A stretch of DNA of 64,000 nt, taken from assembly GCA_030848705.1 (NCBI GenBank), contig JAUIZM010000109.1, positions 167,626 to 231,625 of the forward strand, given 5' to 3'. This DNA is from Heracleum sosnowskyi (Eukaryota; Streptophyta; Magnoliopsida; Apiales; Apiaceae). The notes under the pieces were generated by a model. It worked only from the letters and a program-made list of their open reading frames with translations, had not been told where the DNA came from and made no database searches. Below are positions 1 through 11,800 of the stretch, piece by piece. Every line of letters starts with the position of its first letter. Position 1 is the stretch's first letter. The translations under genes were made by a program, and so were the position numbers.

Positions 1-1914
1 TTGGTTGTGTTTCGCTTTCGTGTTTAAGCATTGAATACAAGTGGATTATCCAGGGGATTAATCGTGTGTTTCTTTGACCTTGTCTAGATTGTCCGGCATC
101 GTCGCGAACCCCTATCACTTCTCGAGCATCAGGCAAGTTTCTAAAACCATATTTTGAAGTAGGCATATACTAGATGCAAGTTTTCTAATCCCATGCTGTA
201 TTTCAGATTACATTATACTGATGATACATATGATATGATAGATGCATGTTTTCAAACCTCACATCGTATATAGATGTGATAGTATTAAAAAGGTTGAGAT
301 ATAATATATGCATATGATAGATGCAAGTCTACTTTCTCAAATATATATATCATGTTGTGTTTACGGTTTTGATATCAAGAATAATTGTTCGAGTTATATT
401 ATGAACGATATATGTGAAATTTTGATAAAGCATACTATGTTGATAATAGTATGTTATGTTTAATATTCGGACGACGTCTCTAGAGATAGAGCGCGTTGGT
501 CCAAAAAGTAGAGTTTACCGGGGAGCGGTATTTTTGACTCGATGTATTTTAACTATGTAAACCCGAAGGGTTTTCGGGAAATAGTATATGCACTTATGAT
601 TGTTAATAAACTTTATTTATTAAAATATTCCGAAAACATTTATCTTGGATAAAATATATTATTTAAATATTTATTAAATATATTAAACATTTTTAAAAAT
701 ACTTCGAATATTATTTAAAAGTTATCCAAGATGTTTCAAAAATGATTAAACATGTGAACCTTCTCACTCAAAATCTTTTATGAAAACCCCCGGTCATGTG
801 TTGCTCACGTAGCGTTATTTTGAAATAAGTATCGGTCGACTGAGGATGGACCTCAACTACTCGATTTTATATTCAAAATGATTTTTGAAAGAAAATAAAA
901 TAAGGGGACTCCGGCGGTGGCAAGATCGTCGACGGGCGATCCCGAGAGTGTAAGAGGCCGTTAGCCGGGCGGTCCATCAACAATTATTGGCCGAATGCGC
1001 CAGGATGAGTGCATATGGAGCTCCCATCCAGGATGATCGTGAATGAAGCCTTCATCCCGGGGTGACTTACGAATGAAGTATTTGCCCTTCTACTAGTAGA
1101 GAAGACCAGCGGTGGATGTGGTTGTGGCGACTGATCATCGTCACTTCATATCGTGTTTTTCTGTTTTGGATAAGTCCCTTCCCTTCCACTTTGGAAATTT
1201 TACTAACACTATAACAAAGCCGAGGTGCTGAGTTACCGATAGTGTTAACTACAATTATGAATGGTTTGATATCTTAAAGGCAGCATTAAAAAGGCTGAAT
1301 GTATGGTTTTGGACATTGCGCCTAAGTTATTAATCTATGAATGTGTAACGATTTCAAAATCCTTCTTTCAAACCTATTTTTATTATCAGTAATTGTTGAT
1401 ATAAATTACTTGCGGGGCAATTTAGCTCACTCTTGCTTTATTTTCATATATATATAAAACACAACAGCTAGTAGCTATGGCAAGGACGCAACAGACTACC
1501 CGCAAGCGAGTGGGAAACGCCAGGCGTTTCCGTGAGCAGCTTTTAGCTATCACCCCTGAGGTAGAAGGAACCAGTGGAATGGATTTACAACTTTTGTTAG
1601 GCTGCTTTAATTACAAGTAGGATCTTGTAAGGAAATCTATCAGAACAAACACTCAAGCCGCTGATGTAACTTCACTTAGAGGTTATATTAGTAACATAAA
1701 TTAGTAATCATTTTGAGTTGTAATAACTTTAAACTTATGGAACTGTCTAGTAATGTTATTGTATGTCGTTTCTGAGACTCTAGCCTGTGTGAGTGATATT
1801 GTTATGGGGTCAACATCATGTGTATCTATATTATTGTGAGTGAAACAGGTGTACTATTGGGATAAGAAGATTGTGACAACCTAGAACTCCGACCCCGGGT
1901 CTGGGGGTGTTACA
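1..1914 (-). repeat. Partial LTR-like sequence running off the left edge
   Basis: The segment stops at 1914 with GGGGGTGTTACA. Read on the minus strand this is TGTAACACCCCC, a start often seen in gypsy/chromovirus-type LTRs. The next bases, GTGAC (1915-1919), lie exactly where the other LTR of element A reads CTGAC (22010-22014), so they may be the 5-bp target duplication of an insertion into that LTR. The interior is AT-rich with no long ORF. A 47-codon ORF at 1477-1620 is discussed under findings. No primer site or polypurine tract is visible, so family and orientation are inference. Confidence 0.4.
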
Positions 1915-1915
1915 G

Positions 1916-2639
1916 TGACCAAAGTAGTTGCAGGTATAGCCATGACTTACCTCAAATGCCAGACACATCCTTGTCCCCCGAATGAGAAGCACCCACCAGA
2001 TTGCAGGACAAGTGATCCCAAGCGTTTGGGTGCAAAGTGCAGTATTACTCCAAAGTTCCCCAATGAGGACGCGCCCATTGAGTACAGGAACAGAGCTCCC
2101 AAAGCACACCAAGGTTCACCCCACATCCCCAATGAGGACGCGCCCATTGAATACAGGAGGAGGCCTTCAATCATCAGGAAAACCCCTGGAGGCCTTCAAT
2201 CACGGACATCCCTCCCTTAGGAGACATCCTAAGGGATAAGTCTTCAATATCTTACCATTACCAAGCCAATAGAGCCATCCTTCACCACCAAGTAGCTACT
2301 TTAAACCAAGAGGACGCACCTTCAAGGGGTGGACGGCCTAGAGGAGCGCGCACTTACCTCCATGAGGGCAAGCCCTAAGTCATCCATATGCTAATCCCAT
2401 GTCAATCTAGTTGTTATTCTCTGTCAAGTCATCCATTCATGTCAAGTTGTCAGTCCACACCAAGAGGACGCATCCTCAAGGGTTGGACGACCAGAGGACG
2501 CGCTCTCACCCTCATGAGGACAAGCCCTGAGCCTCCATTAAACTAGTTCAATCCATAATTGCACCTTGGATATTCCCAATTGATTATTACTTGACCCGAA
2601 TCTTCCTTAAAAACTCGATACCGAATTTTGGCTATAACA
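1916..2639 (-). repeat. Left (3') LTR of element A, truncated outer end
   Basis: It matches 22011-22712 joined to 28915-29017, from TGACCAAAGTAG to GGCTATAACA, with small internal length differences (the right copy has an extra repeat around 22280-22360). About 390 bp present at the outer end of the right copy (21622-22010) are absent here, where the 1-1914 segment abuts instead. The short motif GAGGACGCGCCC occurs twice close together near 2065 and 2137. Confidence 0.8.
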
Positions 2640-2656
2640 ACTACCCCCCAATTCCA
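2640..2656 (-). other. Polypurine tract of element A
   Basis: The bases next to the LTR end read ACTACCCCCCAATT on the plus strand, which is AATTGGGGGGTAGT on the minus strand directly before the LTR start TGTTATAGCC. This is the expected position and composition of a plus-strand primer and sets the element's orientation. Confidence 0.75.
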
Positions 2657-2676
2657 TGTGAAATCAGAGATGAAGC

Positions 2677-3027
2677 ATGGAATTTTCAATCTCCAAAGTG
2701 CCAAAATCTCTTTGTAACCTTTTTTTCTTCAAGAAGTGTCCTCGAGCTTCTTTCTTCTTTGATGTTGTAAAGACGGCGCGTCCGTTCAGAGGGCGCGTCC
2801 TTCGATTCTTTAGTCATATATCTTCGAGAATTCTATTGTTTAGAATTGGATACTACATGCACACGACACCTCCAAGCTTACATGAGCTAACTCATCGTAA
2901 GAAACAAGAGATATTGTGCACAGATGTAAACCTCTCTCAGGGCTCGTCCTCAAGTAAAATATTCATTTATCGAGAGGGCGCGCCATCTTCTATCATTAAG
3001 GGGTACAGATTCCTTCATTTATCTTAA
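2677..3027 (+). CDS. Small hypothetical ORF inside element A (antisense to the element)
   Basis: A 116-codon ORF begins with ATG 20 bp inside the element, just past the polypurine tract. The product starts MEFSISKVPKSLCNLFFFKK and is Phe-, Ser- and Lys-rich. I recognise no domain. It overlaps several copies of the GGCGCGTCC motif, so its residues are partly dictated by repeats. It may be chance; it is listed because it is the longest ATG ORF in this part of the element. Confidence 0.15.
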   Translation: MEFSISKVPKSLCNLFFFKKCPRASFFFDVVKTARPFRGRVLRFFSHISSRILLFRIGYYMHTTPPSLHELTHRKKQEILCTDVNLSQGSSSSKIFIYREGAPSSIIKGYRFLHLS

Positions 3028-3534
3028 GATTCAAAAAATGGAGTAACTTGTGTAAATATAGATACACCCTCGTATATATATACTTGTACGGTGGTCTAAT
3101 CAGTCATATTATTCCATCCGATGGATGCCACGTGTTCCACCTAATATCTTCCTTTGCCCTTCCTTATAATTTTTCTTCTCTGTCATTCCAGAATAGTTCT
3201 CTTTTGGGCGCGTCCTAAACTGTGGGCACGTCCTCTTTCAAAAATTCCAATAATGACACACCCATGCGTCCCTTGAGGGTCTGGTCATGGGCATTCTTGC
3301 CTTGATATTATGAGATGTATTGTAAAGATGTCTTCATGTGATGTGATTTTAAGAATATGTAAGTGATGCTCTCGAAGTGTCCTTCAAAGCGCAATCCAGT
3401 CCCGTAGGGACCTTGTGAAGCGACCTTGTAGGGCCTTGTAGTCAAAAGTTATCACAATAATATTTTCTCTCCAGCTAACATGTGAGCTTATGTTCCCACA
3501 TGTATCTTCAAGTCTTCTTAAAGTATCATGAGAG
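3028..3534. other. Element A interior, no gene seen
   Basis: AT-rich sequence with scattered GGGCGCGTCC-type motifs (for example 3206-3216 and 3225-3235). Nothing with coding or structural signature was recognised. Confidence 0.5.
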
Positions 3535-3945
3535 AAGGCCTCTTGTTGATATGATGATAGGAGTAGAGGAGTTCTCTCCTTTTGTCTGTCTACTTTTTAG
3601 TATGAGGAGAGGAGTCTTTATACGAATACGATGAGAGGAGTCCTCTCTATTAATATGAGTGGAAGAGTCCTCTCTGCTGATATGAGGGGATGAGTCCACT
3701 CTGCTGATATGAGGAGAGGAGTCCTCTCTACTGATATGAGGGGAGGAGTCCACTCTGCTGATATGAGGAGATGAGTCCTCTCTGCTGATATGAGGGGAGG
3801 AGTCCACTCTGTTGATATGAGGAGAGGAGTCCTCTCTGCTGATATGAGGTGGAGGAGTCCTCTCTACTACTATGAGGGGAGAAGTCCTCTTTATTAATAT
3901 GAGTGTAGGAGTCCTCTCCTCTCGTCTGACTCCTTGCTAATTTGA
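3535..3945. repeat. 27-bp minisatellite in element A
   Basis: About a dozen imperfect copies of a 27-bp unit built on GAGGAGAGGAGTCCTCTCTG followed by CTGATAT. Alternating variants end in GTCCTCT or GTCCACT, suggesting a 54-bp higher-order unit in the middle of the array. The unit contains the palindrome GAGGAGTCCTC. Because 27 is divisible by three, open frames on the minus strand give a repetitive Ser/Asp/His peptide, which I treat as a by-product. Confidence 0.85.
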
Positions 3946-4388
3946 TGAGAAGTGTCATATCCTCCTTCCTGACTCTTTGTCAATATAGCGGTAGGAGAGC
4001 TGCACAATATTTTTGGACCACTAATCGTGAGCCTAATATTTTCATCAATTCTCGTAATGGGTCTGTTTAGAAAATCTCGGAGGCAGGGAGGACGCGTCAT
4101 GACAATGGAGGTGATCTTTCCACCAGCAACACAATTGCTAACACAAAGGCAATTTCTTCAGCAACCGCTCTGTAACTCTACTCATACTTCTTGTTTATCT
4201 TCACAGACAAGTACACTGATGAGGACAAAGCTCACCCATCCTACCAATTTTTTTATATGTACATTCTTCACATTGTCTCTAGTCAAGGCATACTTGGAAA
4301 AAAACATATCAAACGGTGGCGACGGTATCTCATTCTTCAGAGGGTGCGCCCTAAAGGGGATGCCATGTCTTCTTATTTCATTTAATCG

Positions 4389-4916
4389 ATGGAAAGCATT
4401 TTGGCAGAATATCTATCTTTCAAAGAACAGTTGCAGAGAACATTTCTCAACCTTGTATGTCTGAGGGTGCGCCCTAATGATAGGGCGCGTCCACAAGCTT
4501 CTAATTTTTCTTCAGGGATTTGGGAGTATGTCTTCCATTCTACCGAGTGCGCGTCTTCCATTTCAGGGAGAATCTTTGATTCTAGCTTCTTGGTAGTTGA
4601 TCCTGGCTATGACTTCTCCAAGTTTAGTGAGGATAAAGTTGCATGGATTGAGAAATTCAAAGTTGATGAAGATGCGACCATTAAAGCCAATCGGATCAAA
4701 CTTAGAATTGAGGCTGGACCACTTGAAGGAGATGAGGACGTGTCCTTTGAGGATGCACCTCCTGATGGTGAACAAGATGCTAAGGATCAGGGAAACCAAT
4801 CTCCTAAGGCCAATGTTGTTCTTGAAAAGCCTTTGGATGATGCTGCTAAAACAAGTGATATTGTTGCTGAAAACACCTCTACTCCTCTTGCTGATGACAC
4901 TCAGGGCGCGTCCTGA
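4389..4916 (+). CDS. Hypothetical 175-aa acidic protein in element A, antisense to the element
   Basis: ATG-started ORF of 175 codons. The N-terminal third has a short stretch with hydrophobic and aromatic residues. The middle contains VVDPGYDFSKFSEDKVAWIE, and the C-terminal 80 residues are strongly acidic and Pro/Asp/Lys rich (low complexity). I cannot name a family. Element A points leftward, so this frame is antisense and lies in its 3' region. Tat-type gypsy elements are known to carry antisense ORFs there, which is the reason for listing it. Two frame-dictating copies of the GGGCGCGTCC motif fall within it, one encoding its last residues. The alternative is a decayed fragment of a captured coding sequence. 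Expression is not shown. Confidence 0.35.
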   Translation: MESILAEYLSFKEQLQRTFLNLVCLRVRPNDRARPQASNFSSGIWEYVFHSTECASSISGRIFDSSFLVVDPGYDFSKFSEDKVAWIEKFKVDEDATIKANRIKLRIEAGPLEGDEDVSFEDAPPDGEQDAKDQGNQSPKANVVLEKPLDDAAKTSDIVAENTSTPLADDTQGAS

Positions 4917-5094
4917 GGCTTGATATGATCTTTATTTCTTTTATTATGTCTTCTTGATTATCATACTTGTATGTTTATAAGGAAGAGTTCTGCATCTCAC
5001 CATCTAACTGAGGGTGCGTCGTCCTATAGGGCGCGTCACCCTAGAGAGCGCGCCCTGTAAACAAACCATCTCGAAAGTTTTAAAATTTCATTAC
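4917..5094. other. Spacer with clustered GC-rich motifs
   Basis: Three motif copies in about 55 bp (GGGTGCGTCG, GGGCGCGTCA, GAGCGCGCCC between about 5010 and 5060) precede the large tandem duplication. Confidence 0.5.
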
Positions 5095-7695
5095 CTCAAC
5101 TAGGACTAGGGAAAGTATATATGGACTACCCCCCTAGACTAGGAGGTAATTAATTTACCTTGTAGTCTACTGTGTAGTCATTGCCCGTCTTCAATCAACC
5201 AAATCATCGCCTTACTGAAAATACACCATCAAACGCTTGTATGACTATTCGGGGGCCTCAACCACAAAAGTTTTATTAAAACTTTAGGGGACATTCTCCG
5301 GTCATGGAATACTTCGAATCTCAACCCACGAAGGGGCATCTCAATATAAGGCATCATATTAATGGCATCTTTCGAAGAGGCATCTCACTGGGAGGCATCC
5401 TGCGAAGGGCATCTCACGAAGAGGCATCCTATGAAGGGCATCTCTAAAGGAGGCATCCGTTAGAGGGGAATATTAGCCACCACTATCTTCTATATAATTT
5501 ATCCTTTGGAAGTCCTTCATCAGACTAGCCTAGGGCCGCACCTTAGCGCCTCTGTCCGGCGAAGGGGCACATAATAGGCGTCAAATATATCTTCAAACAT
5601 CTTTTCACGAAGAGGCATAGAAAGAGCCGGGAGATGTATCAGTACTACCCCCCAGCGTCATAATATCATTCCTTAAAGGAGCATCTCTTAAAGAGGCATC
5701 TCATATAGAGCATTCTTCTATGGAGGGGCTCACTCATGACCTTGGGGCCACATCCTGCTGGTCAGGGGCACATCCAAAGGTCCATGGGGCCTCTACTCCA
5801 AATACTCTTTTTCTTGAAGACTTGTACAATCATGCTTAAAGTCGAAGCCTTGACATATGAGGCTGATACACTTGTGGCGCGCCTTGAAGGGCATGTCTTC
5901 TATTATTGAGGATGTGACGACGCATTCTCTGAAGATAAAAGTCTTTTCTTTTCGGAGGGGCTCACTCATGTCCATGGGGCCTCGACCTGTAAGTAGGGGG
6001 CACTCACTGTGGACCAGGGGGCCTATCGCCTATATCATCCATTGAATTATCACGTGAAGGGGCTCACTCATATCCATGGGGCCTCGACCTGTAATTCTTT
6101 CAAGAATCAGGGGCGCACTCTGTGGATCACGGGGCTGCTCTCCGATATTATCAATTGAGTTGTCACATGATGGGGCTCACTCATGTCCATGGGGCCTCAA
6201 CCTGTAACCAGGGGCACTCTCTTTGGATCATGGGGCCTCGCCTCCCTATTATCTTCCTCTAAAAATCGCTGGAGTTCATGTTGAGCAATAGTTCTTTTTC
6301 CTGATGGCACACCATGGAGGAAGGACGCGTCCTGAAAGGCCAGGAAGCCGCACAAATCAATCAGCTCTCCATGTACTCGTTGGAATTTGTCTGAACATCA
6401 GAGTATCTTCGGAGTACGCGCCCTGAAGGAAGGACACACTTGAGAGATGACAAAGGGGCTCAACTAGGACTAGGGAAAGTATATATGGACTACCCCCCTA
6501 GACTAGGAGGTAATTAATTTACCTTGTAGTCTACTGTGCAGTCATTGCCTGTCTTCAATCAACCAAATCATCGCCTTACTGAAAATACACCATCAAACGC
6601 TTGTATGACTATTCGGGGGCCTTAACCACAAAAGTTTTATTAAAACTTTAGGGTACATTCTCCGGTCATGGAATACTTCGAATCTCAACACACGAAGGGG
6701 CATCTCAATATGAGGTATCATATGAATGGCATCTTTCGAAGAGGCATCTCACTGGGAGGCATCCCGCGAAGGACATCTCACGAAGAGGCATCCTATGAAG
6801 GGCATCTCTAAAGGAGGCATCCGTTAGAGGGGAATATTAGTCACCACTATCTTCTATATAATTTATCCTTTGGAAGTCCTTCATCAGACTAGCCTAGGGC
6901 CGCACCTTAGCGCCTCTGTCCGGCGAAGGGGCACATAATAGGCGTCAAATATATCTTCAAACATCTTTTCACGAAGAGGCATAGAAAGAGCCGGGAGATG
7001 TATCCGTACTACCCCCTCAGCGTCATAATATCATTCCTTAAAGGAGCATCTCTTAAAGAGGCATCTCATATAGAGGCATTCTTCTATGGAGGGGCTCACT
7101 CATGACCTTGGGGCCACATCCTGCTGGTCAGGGGCACATCCTAAGGTCAATGGGGTCTCTACTCCAAATACTCTTTTTCTTGAAGACTTGTACAATCATG
7201 CTTAAAGTCGAAGCCTTGACATATGAGGCTGATACACTTGTGGAGCGCCTTGAAGGGCATGTCTTCTATTATTGAGGATGTGACGACGCATTCTCTGAAG
7301 ATAAAAGTCTTTTCTTTTCGGAGGGGCTCACTCATGTCCATGGGGCCTCGACCTGTAAGTAGGGGGCACTCACTGTGGACCAGGGGGTCTCTCTCCTATA
7401 TCATCCATTGAATTATCACGTGAAGGGGCTCACTCATATCCATGGGGCCTCGACCTGTAATTCTTTCAAGAATCAGGGGGCGCACTCTGTGGATCACGGG
7501 GCTGCTCTCCGATATTATCAATTGAGTTGTCACATGAGGGGGCTCACTCATGTCCATGGGGCCTCAACCTGTAACCAGGGGCACTCTCTTTGGATCATGG
7601 GGCCTCGCCTCCCTATTATCTTCCTCTAAAAATCGCTGGAGTTCATGTTGAGCAATAGTTCTTTTTCCTGATGGCACGCCATGGAGGAAGGACGC
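5095..7695. repeat. Tandem duplication of a 1.36-kb block in element A
   Basis: Sequence from 5095 (CTCAACTAGGACTAGGG) recurs from 6459 with an offset of about 1364-1366 bp and only scattered differences. The second copy is interrupted by element B after 7695 and resumes at 20759, ending near 20898 where the sequences diverge (GGGGCTCAAGTATTGG). The block has its own sub-repeats: short GAGGCATCTC/GAGGCATCC units (about 5325-5470 and 6690-6830), and 102-113-bp units starting GGGGCTCACTCATG (for example 5957, 6059, 6172). Mirror 60-62-codon frames at 5793-5975 and 7159-7341 are repeat by-products. Confidence 0.9.
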
Positions 7696-8695
7696 TGTTA
7701 TTCCCAAATGACCTAACAGAATTGTAGAAGGGGGGGGGGGGGTTGAATACAATTCTTGATATTTTCTTAAACTTAAAACACTGATAAAATAAAACTGAAC
7801 TGAATAAACAAAAACACAAGATATAAATAATTCAGTTGGATTGTTTGATGATCCAACTGAAGTGTTTTTATTGCGGAAATAATCTGTGATACAAAAGTAC
7901 ACAGCTGCTCAGTTACAGAGTTGTAGAGAAGAATGCTCTCAAAGATAGCTAATACAAACTATTTGTTTTTCTTCTCTTACTTTCTTTCTAACTGCTACAC
8001 TTGGTTATATATTCCCAAGTTTACAATACTATTTTTGGCTACTCTAAAGTACACTAAAGATAACCGCCAATAGTTTGCTTTTCATCCCTTTGTCCAGTGG
8101 TCCTTGGAGATCCTTGCTTTTGTCTTCATGCTTATTATGATCACTCCCAAGAGCCCAATTGGAAACTGGGATGTTTCCTTATTCCCCATGTCCATTTTAA
8201 TGGTTTCCAATGCAAAGTACACTTCCACATCTCCTTTAGATCTGTTCAGTAACCTGTCACTATCACTTTGTCAACTATTCAGAAAAGGAATAATGATTCG
8301 TTGATAGCAGGGAGATGTGTTTCGTTGATAGCTTTATTCTTCATTCCGTTGATGGTGTTTCTCTCGTTTCGTTGATAGAGTAATCCTCATACCGTTGACA
8401 TGTCTTCACTTAGGCAAAATTACAAGGCATGATATACTTACAATTAACCAACCTATTTTGCCTATCTAGTACTTAGTCAACATGACTTAGGAAACCTATC
8501 TAATACATACATCAAATGCATATCAAACTGTGAAGTATTGTACAGTGCAATTGCTACAACACTCATTCCGTTGATGAGCTTCCTGTCAACGAAACACTGC
8601 AAAGCATGCCATTTCGTTGACAGTTACAAAATAACTTAATACAAAATCTACTAAGTGTTTTTACAATTATCATCAAGAACAATATATTCCTAACA
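7696..8695 (-). repeat. Left (3') LTR of element B
   Basis: TGTTATTCCC...CCTAACA, 1000 bp. On the minus strand a TATA-like ATATATAACC lies at about 8004-8013. A G-run of 13 sits about 35 bp from the outer end. Eight copies of the TTTCGTTGA/TCAACGAAA motif lie between about 8296 and 8622. Frames at 7564-7902 and 8104-8304 are LTR by-products, and their duplicates recur in the other LTR. Confidence 0.95.
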
Positions 8696-8710
8696 ATCTC
8701 CGCCAATTTA
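8696..8710 (-). other. Polypurine tract of element B
   Basis: ATCTCCGCCAATTT on the plus strand is AAATTGGCGGAGAT on the minus strand, directly next to the 3' LTR. This is the usual copia arrangement. Confidence 0.75.
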
Positions 8711-8880
8711 TGACTGATAGAATAACAGCCATAAATCAAGAGCCTTGATGATAACAAAAACACTCAGACATATTACCCATGATAAAAGTAAAAATTGCAT
8801 TGAGCTTCATAAAGTTTTAGACATAAACAAGACTTACAAGACTAATGCCCAAATGTGCTCCTCTAGACTGAGCAAATGAT

Positions 8881-11800
8881 TCATCTTGGTCTTCTTTGAG
8901 GCATAGTCTTCTTCCCTCTCCTAGAGTTGTTCTCCTCAATCTGGACCTGTAGCCTTCTGTAAAAGATCTTCTCTTCTTCATCTTGATCACCAAGCTTGGA
9001 TTGCATGAACCTTAGAGTTTGATTAGATGCCTTATCCAGCTGGTCTTCCATCCTGAAGAACCTTCTGCAGTTGTCCTTGTCCTTAAATTCCATCATCCAG
9101 TAAGGTTGAAGATGGATCTTCTTTCCTGTTGAGGGCACTCTTAGCATCCTGGGAAGAGCCTCAGGCTTGTTCCAGCTAGCCTTTATTTGACATATCTTGG
9201 AGACCACCTCAGACTTGGCTGTTTTGGTGAAGCCAAAGTCTTTCTTCAAGCATCTAAACACTGTGAGTAGTGTTTGGTAGTCTTCTCCTAAAATTCTGTA
9301 GAGAGGCCATATTTGTTCTCTACCACCCTTGTATGTGAAAACCAATCTTTCAGGTAACTTTTGAGAAGCTGCAATGCCCCTTACTTCCACCAGGTTGTCT
9401 AAATCAAGATGTAAGCTGGATTCTTCCCTGATGTCAGCAATGTACATGCAGTCCTCTGGATTTGTAGGGGGTTTCTGAGATTGTGGCTTCCTCACAAATA
9501 CTGGCTTTGCCTTGACAGCCCTTTTCTTTGTCTTCATTAGTTGATCCTTTTCAAATAGGAACTTTGGAAAATAGGCTTCATCAAATTCAATAGGCTCCTC
9601 CTTTGGCATGATTGGTTGATCATGAAAGTTGACAGGGTGTGCAGGGTCACAGGCCAACTTTCCTCCAATAGGTAGATCAATAGGAATTTGATGTGCACTT
9701 GTTGTGGAAGGGGCTTGAGCAGTGTCCAGAGAGTCCTCTTTTTCAAAGTTCAGATTCCTCTTAGCTCTAGCCTTTGGTTGCCTTACACTTTTCCTTGCTG
9801 GTTCAGCTTTATTAGCTCCATCCTTGGCTTTTTCTTCCTGAAAGGTCTCTTCATCTTCAAGTGCTTGAGCAACTGCCAATGCTTGCATTGCTGCCCTTTC
9901 AGATTCTTCAGCCTTGGCCTTTGCAAAATTTGGGTGACCAACCCAAATGCAGATTTCCTTGCTGTCCCTGTAGATGATGGCCCTTTGATTCCTTATGCTT
10001 GGATGATTGCTTTCCTTGCTCTCAATGATCAGCTTCCCTAGGACTTTGAACTCATCTGGCTTTGGAGCAGGATAAAATATCCTTTCAATGTTCTTGCCTT
10101 TGGGTTTGGCAGGTGATATCGGAGACATCCCTCTTGCATCCACATTCTTAAAGCATGAAGATTGACCCTTCTCATTTCTTGAATCTTGAAAGATTCCATG
10201 CTGAAGGGGCTCTATAGCATAAGAGCTCTTGAACTGTGGCTCTATTTGTACAATCACCATTGCATTTGTTGATGGCTGATCTGTCTTTGAAGATTCAGTA
10301 ATGTTCTTGAACCTTGCTTCTATGTTGGACCAGTGATCTTTGATTTGTTCTGCAAGTTTCATCCTCATAGAAGCTTCCTGGATCAGGTCAATACTATCCT
10401 TTTTCTTCTTTCCAAACTCCCCCATTGCTAGTGGCTCCTGTGGCAGTGAAATGGCTGGGACCAACACCTTTGTGAGTTGAATGTTGAGCTCCTTAGATTT
10501 CTCCCCCTTTTTGTTAGCATCAAGAGAGATGACTGGGAGTCCTTGAGCTGCCACTAGCTGAGTGAGTAGCTGAGTTTGCTTCTCCTGTTCCTTCTGCATT
10601 TGAGAAAGTGTAGCTTCCACCTTGTCCACTCTTGTAGAGAGAGTTTTCAAGGATGTAGCCACCTCAGGTTCCTTAGAGAAAAACCTGGTCATCTTGGACA
10701 CAGTGAGAAGAGGGAGCTTTTCATCTATCATCCTGTAGTTAGCATCCCTGAGATTGCTAATGGAGTCCTTGATTTCTGTAGCCTCAATCCTTGTCTGCAT
10801 CATTTGTAGCCTTTGAATTTCCAGAGAATCCATGATGGCCTTGTAGAATTTCTTGTCCCTTGCATTTGCAGACTCATGAGCTAGATAGGCCTCATTGTAC
10901 TGCCTTGAGATAGCAGCATCTAGAGTGACTCTTCCATGCATACCCTGAGAAAGCCAGTCTGGTGTAGGAGGCACCACAGAAGTCCCAGTCTGTGAAGTGG
11001 TGGCCACCTGTAGATTATCACCATAGCTATCCTCATCATCAGAAAACTCAAAGTCTCCACTTGCTGCAGCTCCTGGAGGTAGATTGGTCAAGGCATCCTT
11101 TGCTCTTTGCATTGATGCAGTAGTATGAATTAAGTTGAGTGACCTTTCTGCCTCCACATTGCCCTGTTGAGCCATAACTTGATAGGCTGGCACAGGATGA
11201 GTAAAGGTCTCAGGATCCAGGTAAATACTATCCAGAGTTTGTTGATAATGCTCTTGGAAAGTAAGTTCCCTTTCTCCCTCACTGACCTCCATTAACTCAT
11301 TAGCAATGGCTGCTTCCACCCTTATTGCTCCTGTAGTCCCTTCTCTCTCTCCACTCTTTTCTTGCATCATGGGCTCCCCATGGCTCACACCTCTCACACC
11401 CTCACCTTCACCTACTAAGGTGGTACTCTCAATCTCTCCTTTTGCCTGGCTGGAAGAAATAGCCAGCCTCTCACTCTCATTCTCTCCTTTTGCCTGGCTG
11501 CAAGCCAGCCTCTCAATTTCACTCCCTTTCAAACCTAAAAGTGTCTCAACTACCACCAGGTCATCTACACTAGTTGTGGAAACAACTTGATTTTCAGTAA
11601 AAGGTGTAGAATGACCTATCAACGAAATGGTAGTTTGAACTGTCAACGGTATAGGTACCGTTGATGGAGAAACACTTGTCAACGAAAGAGGCTGTTTCGT
11701 TGATGAAGTCAATAAAGCATTTTGAGAAAGTGAAATTATAGTAGAATCTGTGGTGATTGATTTGAGATTGGGGTCCACAGATTCTCTTGCAGTTTCAGAA

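Noticed and set aside
3526..3958. Minus-strand Ser/Asp/His repeat protein
   Set aside because: Direct consequence of the 27-bp minisatellite.
7720..7742. G-run as a possible assembly artefact or regulatory G-quadruplex
   Set aside because: A similar run, of different length, sits at the same place in the other LTR, so it is real; length variation of a homopolymer is expected, and no specific function can be argued from it.
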